Assembly (NCBI GenBank): GCA_035252155.1
Contig: DATFDL010000810.1
Coordinates: forward strand, 1 to 16,147
Direction: 5' to 3'
From: JAICLL01 sp035252155
Lineage (GTDB): Bacteria; Planctomycetota; Planctomycetia; Pirellulales; JAICIG01
Length of the DNA: 16,147 nucleotides
Program-made: the position numbers and the translations under genes
Notes under the pieces: generated by a model
Database searches by the model: none
Told to the model about the DNA's origin: nothing
The model's input: the letters and a program-made list of their open reading frames with translations, nothing else
In this document: piece by piece, positions 12,817 through 16,147 of the stretch
Layout of the letters: every line of letters begins with the position of its first letter
How positions within the stretch are numbered: the stretch's first letter is position 1

Positions 12817-13182
12817 TTGACCCACGAAGATCGAAATTTTGAAGATGCTCGGCGCGCGGCTGAAGAATCGATCGAGCTAGCGAGAGTGCTGGCCGACCAG
12901 AGCGTTATGAGCGGACAAGAGTTTCTCGAACGGATGGCCCGCAGCGACGACATGGCCTTTCTCGACCCTGAGAGCGACGGCATGACCCACAATATCGTTC
13001 TCGGCGCCCAGGTGGCTCGCGAGATGCTTGAGGCGGGCGAATACGAAGACGTCGTACAGACGTGGGCGCGAGAGACCCAGCGCCGTTGGCGCACGAGCAA
13101 GTTCTTCAAGCTCTGGCAGGCCGAACAGCAGGCCGGCCGCGATCCCCACCGCGCGTTTCACGAGCGGGGCTGGGAGCCGTGA
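12817..13182 (+). CDS. Small hypothetical protein with TTG start
   Basis: 121 residues starting (M)THEDRNFEDARRAAEESIEL. The start is a TTG at 12817 backed by a near-perfect ribosome binding site aaggagg (12805-12811), five bases away, and a TATAAT box. The frame is open upstream to 12706, but that part lies over the promoter. The sequence is almost wholly charged and helical, with Trp-rich stretches near the end (VQTWARETQRRWRTSKFFKLW, one segment around residues 80-100; HERGWEP end). No known domain, membrane helix or signal peptide. It stands alone, 150 bp after the flavoprotein gene. Confidence 0.7.
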   Translation: MTHEDRNFEDARRAAEESIELARVLADQSVMSGQEFLERMARSDDMAFLDPESDGMTHNIVLGAQVAREMLEAGEYEDVVQTWARETQRRWRTSKFFKLWQAEQQAGRDPHRAFHERGWEP

Positions 13183-13402
13183 CCTCTCGAAGGCTCGTCG
13201 CGTACAGTCGGCCAAAGGCATGGTGTGCATGCGAGGCGCCGGGTAGGCACTTGCCACAGCCGAAAAAACGACCAAGCCAGTTTTCGGCAATGATGAGGGG
13301 AGAGGGGGCAGAGACGAAGGGGCGAGCGGGTGAGTGCGCGAGCGGGCGACGGGGCGAGCGAACGCGAGCTGCGCTTGCATAAGGGAAGGTTGATGTAACG
13401 TG

Positions 13403-13417
13403 GGGTTGCAGCAACCC
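13403..13417. repeat. 15-bp perfect palindrome
   Basis: gggttgc-a-gcaaccc, able to form a short hairpin (6-bp stem, 3-nt loop), in the spacer before the VWA gene. No T-run follows, so it is not a standard terminator. Confidence 0.45.
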
Positions 13418-13565
13418 GTTGCTCATGAAGCGGTTGCGCGGCGGAAATGAGCACGGTGGGGTCTGTTCTCCGCAAGCAAACGAGGCTTTAGTCGCGAGAC
13501 TGCCGACACCACTTGTGGGGCCAGCCGCACGCGATTATGCCACGCCGACGCAGTGGGTGTCGGCC

Positions 13566-13593
13566 AAGCAGCCGAGGGCGGCTGATCCACATT
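13566..13593 (-). repeat. Single inverted copy of the REP-like unit upstream of the VWA gene
   Basis: On the minus strand it reads caatgtggatcagccgccct then cggctgct, matching the array unit near 1914 and the inverted unit at 2133. It shows that this element is dispersed, with copies over 11 kb apart in one window. Confidence 0.65.
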
Positions 13594-13689
13594 GCTGATT
13601 TTGCTTGCACGAACCACCCGGAATCGAGAGAATACACTCGGTGGATTGCAGGCAGTCCGCCGCGAGGCCAGGAACCGAGAGAGCAAGCT

Positions 13690-15654
13690 ATGAGCACCGT
13701 CGATTCTTTGAAACAAACGTGGCACCAGTGGGCTGGCGACGACGAGGGCTTGCTCGAAGGCGATACCCGGGCTTGGCTCATCAGCCTCATGGTGCATCTG
13801 GGCATTCTAGTTGTGCTGGCGATACTGTTCATCCAGCGGCCCCGGACCGATTACGCACTGACCGTCGTGCCACTCGAAACGCACGACGTCGAGCAGATTC
13901 CCGAAGCCTTTAGCAACTTCGAGAGTGACCCGACGCTCGATACGGGTGCGGCCAGCCTGTCGGGCGCCGAATCGGCACTGGCCCTGGCGACGACGATGGA
14001 CGACCGTTCGCAAGTGGCCGACGAAATGCCTTCGGAAACCAGCGACCTCGAGCCATCGCTGGCCGAGATCGCCACCGCCCCCACGCTGCACGAAAATCTG
14101 ATCGTCAAAGGTTCGGCGGGCGTGGCTACCACCGGGGCCAGCGGCGCCGTCGATCGCCTGACCGAAGAGATCGCCCAGTCGCTTGCCGACCGTCGCACGT
14201 TGGTCGTGTGGGTGCTCGATCAGTCTCTCAGCATGCAGGCGCAGCGGCAGACGATCGTTGAGCGGCTCGATCGGATTTATCAAGAGCTGGGCATCGATCG
14301 CGACTCGTACCAGGGCCGCAACAACGCCCCGCTGCTCTCGGCCGTGCTCGCCTTCGGCGAGAAAGTGACGTTCCGCGTGCAAGACCCCACCGACGACGTT
14401 GAAGAAATCAAACACGCGATCCGCGCGATCGAGAACGACCCGTCGGGCAAGGAGATGACTTTCACGGCCGTGGGATTGGCGGCGAAGAAGTATCAGTCGT
14501 TCCGCACACAGGCGCCGCGGCGCAACGTGATGATTATCGTTTTCAGCGACGAGGTGGGCGACGACGAAGCTCAGTTGGAGAACACGCTGACGCTCTGCCG
14601 CCGGCATGAGATGCCCGTCTACGTGGTGGGCGTGCCGGCGCCGTTCGGCAAGAAAGAGGTCTCGGTGCGCTACGTCGACCCCGATCCGCAATTCGATCAA
14701 TCGGCGCGATGGCTGCCGGTGCGTCAGGGGCCGGAGTCGTTGGTGCCCGAAGAAGTGCAGTTGGCCTTCAGCCGCGGCAACGATGACCTGGAGCATCTCG
14801 ATTCGGGCTTTGGGCCGTTCGCGCTGACGCGGCTGTGCTATGAGACGGGCGGCATTTACTTCACCGTACACCCGAACCGGCATGGCGCGGGTCGGCGGCA
14901 GGGCGAAGTGGCGGCGATGTCGGCGCGGCTCGATCACTTTTTCGATCCCACGGTGATGCGGACTTATCAGCCCGACTATGTTTCGCCGCAAGAGTACAAA
15001 CAGAAACTCGAGCACAACAAAGCCCGGCTGGCCTTGGTCAAAGCGGCCGAGATGTCGATGATCAGCCCAATGGAAAATCCGACGCTGGAATTTACCAAGA
15101 ACGACGAGGCGGCGTTCAAGCGCAGCTTGGATCAGGCGCAGCAGTTGGCGGCCAAGCTGGGGCCGAAGATCGATTCGCTTTACCAGGTATTGAAACAAGG
15201 CGAGAAAGACCGGCCGAAAATGAGCGAGCCGCGTTGGCAGGCCGGCTACGACCTGGCGATGGGCCGCGTGCTGGCCACAAAAGTGCGCACCGAGGCTTAC
15301 AACGCCATGCTGGCCAAGGCCAAAACCGGCTTGAAATTTCAGAATGCCGACAGCGACACTTGGATTCTCTCGCCGGCCGACGAAATCAGCGTCGGCAGCC
15401 AGCTTGAAAAAATGGCCAAGCAGGCCCGCGAGTATCTGGAGCGCGTGAAGCAGCGCGACGCGGGCACGCCCTGGGCGCTATTGGCCGAGCGAGAGCTGAA
15501 GGTACCGATCGGCTGGAAATGGAGCGAAAAGGCGGTCCACGCAGAGCGACAGAGGATGGCCGCGGCGGCCGGCGGCGGCAACAACGCCCCGCCCAAAGAC
15601 GGCCTGCGCAAGCTCGAAAAACCCAAGCCCAAGCGCGAAGACGTGAAGCTGTAG
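13690..15654 (+). CDS. Membrane-anchored von Willebrand factor A domain protein
   Basis: 654 residues. A short cytoplasmic N-terminus is followed by one membrane helix (about 29-48, WLISLMVHLGILVVLAILFI) and a long acidic, Ser/Thr-rich linker (50-160). A VWA domain starts near 170. Its metal-ion (MIDAS) site is complete: DQSLS at 177-181, Thr at about 257-259 (KEMTFTAVG) and Asp 287 (IVFSDEVGDDE). The region 410-640 is helical and ends in a Lys/Pro-rich basic tail (KLEKPKPKREDVKL). VWA proteins bind protein ligands through a bound Mg ion; the role here is unknown, but the layout is common in planctomycetes. ATG 13690 is chosen because the helix follows closely; a gagagagcaagct leader offers only a weak ribosome binding site. 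Confidence 0.88.
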   Translation: MSTVDSLKQTWHQWAGDDEGLLEGDTRAWLISLMVHLGILVVLAILFIQRPRTDYALTVVPLETHDVEQIPEAFSNFESDPTLDTGAASLSGAESALALATTMDDRSQVADEMPSETSDLEPSLAEIATAPTLHENLIVKGSAGVATTGASGAVDRLTEEIAQSLADRRTLVVWVLDQSLSMQAQRQTIVERLDRIYQELGIDRDSYQGRNNAPLLSAVLAFGEKVTFRVQDPTDDVEEIKHAIRAIENDPSGKEMTFTAVGLAAKKYQSFRTQAPRRNVMIIVFSDEVGDDEAQLENTLTLCRRHEMPVYVVGVPAPFGKKEVSVRYVDPDPQFDQSARWLPVRQGPESLVPEEVQLAFSRGNDDLEHLDSGFGPFALTRLCYETGGIYFTVHPNRHGAGRRQGEVAAMSARLDHFFDPTVMRTYQPDYVSPQEYKQKLEHNKARLALVKAAEMSMISPMENPTLEFTKNDEAAFKRSLDQAQQLAAKLGPKIDSLYQVLKQGEKDRPKMSEPRWQAGYDLAMGRVLATKVRTEAYNAMLAKAKTGLKFQNADSDTWILSPADEISVGSQLEKMAKQAREYLERVKQRDAGTPWALLAERELKVPIGWKWSEKAVHAERQRMAAAAGGGNNAPPKDGLRKLEKPKPKREDVKL

Positions 15655-15812
15655 CCGTAGGTCAGGCCTTCCAGCCGGACGTTTTGCGCTGGCGAGGGCA
15701 ACTGTTTTGGGAGATAGGGCGCAAATGCCCCCGTTCCGCACTCGCACCTTGAACTGGATCCACCGGGGCATCGCAAAGACTCTGCCCCAGCCACCGCCCA
15801 TCGCACGGCTTC

Positions 15813-16147
15813 ATGGATGAAATTGCTACCGTCCTGCTCGTCGGCGATTTAGCGCGGCCGGAGTTCGCCGAGGCGGTCGAGCAGATGCGCGCGGCATGCC
15901 GGGTGGTCGAGGTCGACGATCCGGCCGACGCGGTCTCCTGGTGCAACCGAAGCGAGAAGCCGCCGGCCCTGGTGGTGATCGCATCGGCTCTGCCGGGGCA
16001 GTGGAGCGATGACGCCATCGAGCAACTCCGCCGGCGGCTGCCGCTCACGCCGTTTGTGTCGCTGCTGGGCACGTGGTGCGAGGGCGAAATGCGATCGGGC
16101 GCGCCGTGGCCCGGCGCGGTGCGCGTCTACTGGCACCAGTGGCACCA
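15813..16147 (+). CDS. Receiver-like hypothetical protein, 3' end cut off
   Basis: The frame is open from ATG 15813 to the window edge (111 codons, no stop). It starts MDEIATVLLVGDLARPEFAE. The strand-helix pattern (VLLVGD; CRVVEVDDPADAV; PALVVIASALPGQW; TPFVSLLGTWCEGE) recalls a response-regulator receiver domain, but the position of the phosphorylated Asp is occupied by Ala/Ser (VVIASALPG), so any such domain would not be phosphorylated in the normal way. It ends in a Trp-rich segment (PWPGAVRVYWHQW). It follows the VWA gene by 158 bp on the same strand. The start codon is not supported by a clear ribosome binding site. Confidence 0.65.
   Translation, partial: MDEIATVLLVGDLARPEFAEAVEQMRAACRVVEVDDPADAVSWCNRSEKPPALVVIASALPGQWSDDAIEQLRRRLPLTPFVSLLGTWCEGEMRSGAPWPGAVRVYWHQWH

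Larger units (their letters stand above)
13183..13689. other. Intergenic region with repeats, no gene seen
   Basis: 507 bp. It includes a purine-rich block (13297-13372, gagcgggtgagtgcgcgagc type) that is the complement-strand form of the pyrimidine-rich blocks at 3600 and 4812. There is a 15-bp palindrome at 13403-13417 and one inverted copy of the REP-like unit at 13566-13593. The VWA frame is open upstream of 13690, but this part translates the repeats. Confidence 0.55.

Noticed and set aside
13807..15198. 463-residue minus-strand frame opposite the VWA gene
   Set aside because: It is an antisense shadow caused by high GC; the plus frame has a membrane helix and an intact MIDAS site.

Overview
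The window looks like chromosomal DNA of a planctomycete, most likely from the Pirellulales. The evidence is the high GC content, long intergenic stretches packed with hairpin-forming repeats (cacagccgcccccggctgtg type), tandem tgcggaatgcggag and pyrimidine-rich low-complexity repeats, a large membrane-anchored von Willebrand A protein, and several small orphan genes. This placement is inferred from style and was not tested by a search.

Layout. (i) 1-1797: 3' part of a Zn/Cd/Pb-type P1B ATPase, cut by the window edge; its stop codon lies inside a tandem repeat. (ii) 1798-2345: intergenic array of five direct and one inverted palindromic units. (iii) 2346-3065: membrane-anchored LysM protein. 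(iv) 3280-3542: vapC-like toxin gene that has lost its middle. (v) 3543-5096: two repeat-rich spacers that share a ~76-bp direct repeat and flank two overlapping orphan genes (3917-4294, 4263-4670). (vi) 5097-7929: a type II restriction-modification pair, a PD-ExK endonuclease facing a TaqI/Eco57I-like adenine methyltransferase, with the two 3' ends overlapping by 20 bp. (vii) 8321-9295: two small AT-richer orphan genes with strong ribosome binding sites. (viii) 9374-9981: a DUF433 gene with an abnormal tail, facing a decayed vapBC remnant. (ix) 10037-11034: a minus-strand DUF4062 protein overlapping a second reading frame; this is either a coupled gene pair or one frameshifted gene. (x) 11407-13182: a BaiN/HI0933-type flavoprotein and a small TTG-start gene. 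(xi) 13690-15654: VWA protein. (xii) 15813 to the edge: start of a receiver-like protein.

The middle of the window (about 3.2-11.1 kb) is an accessory island of the defence/toxin-antitoxin kind set between ordinary chromosomal genes. It holds one apparently intact restriction-modification system, two independently decayed vapC genes, a DUF433 antitoxin-like gene without a visible toxin, a DUF4062 locus, and four orphan genes. The best candidates for something undescribed are the DUF4062 plus 113-residue partner locus, the repeat-flanked overlapping pair at 3.9-4.7 kb, and the unassigned restriction endonuclease family.
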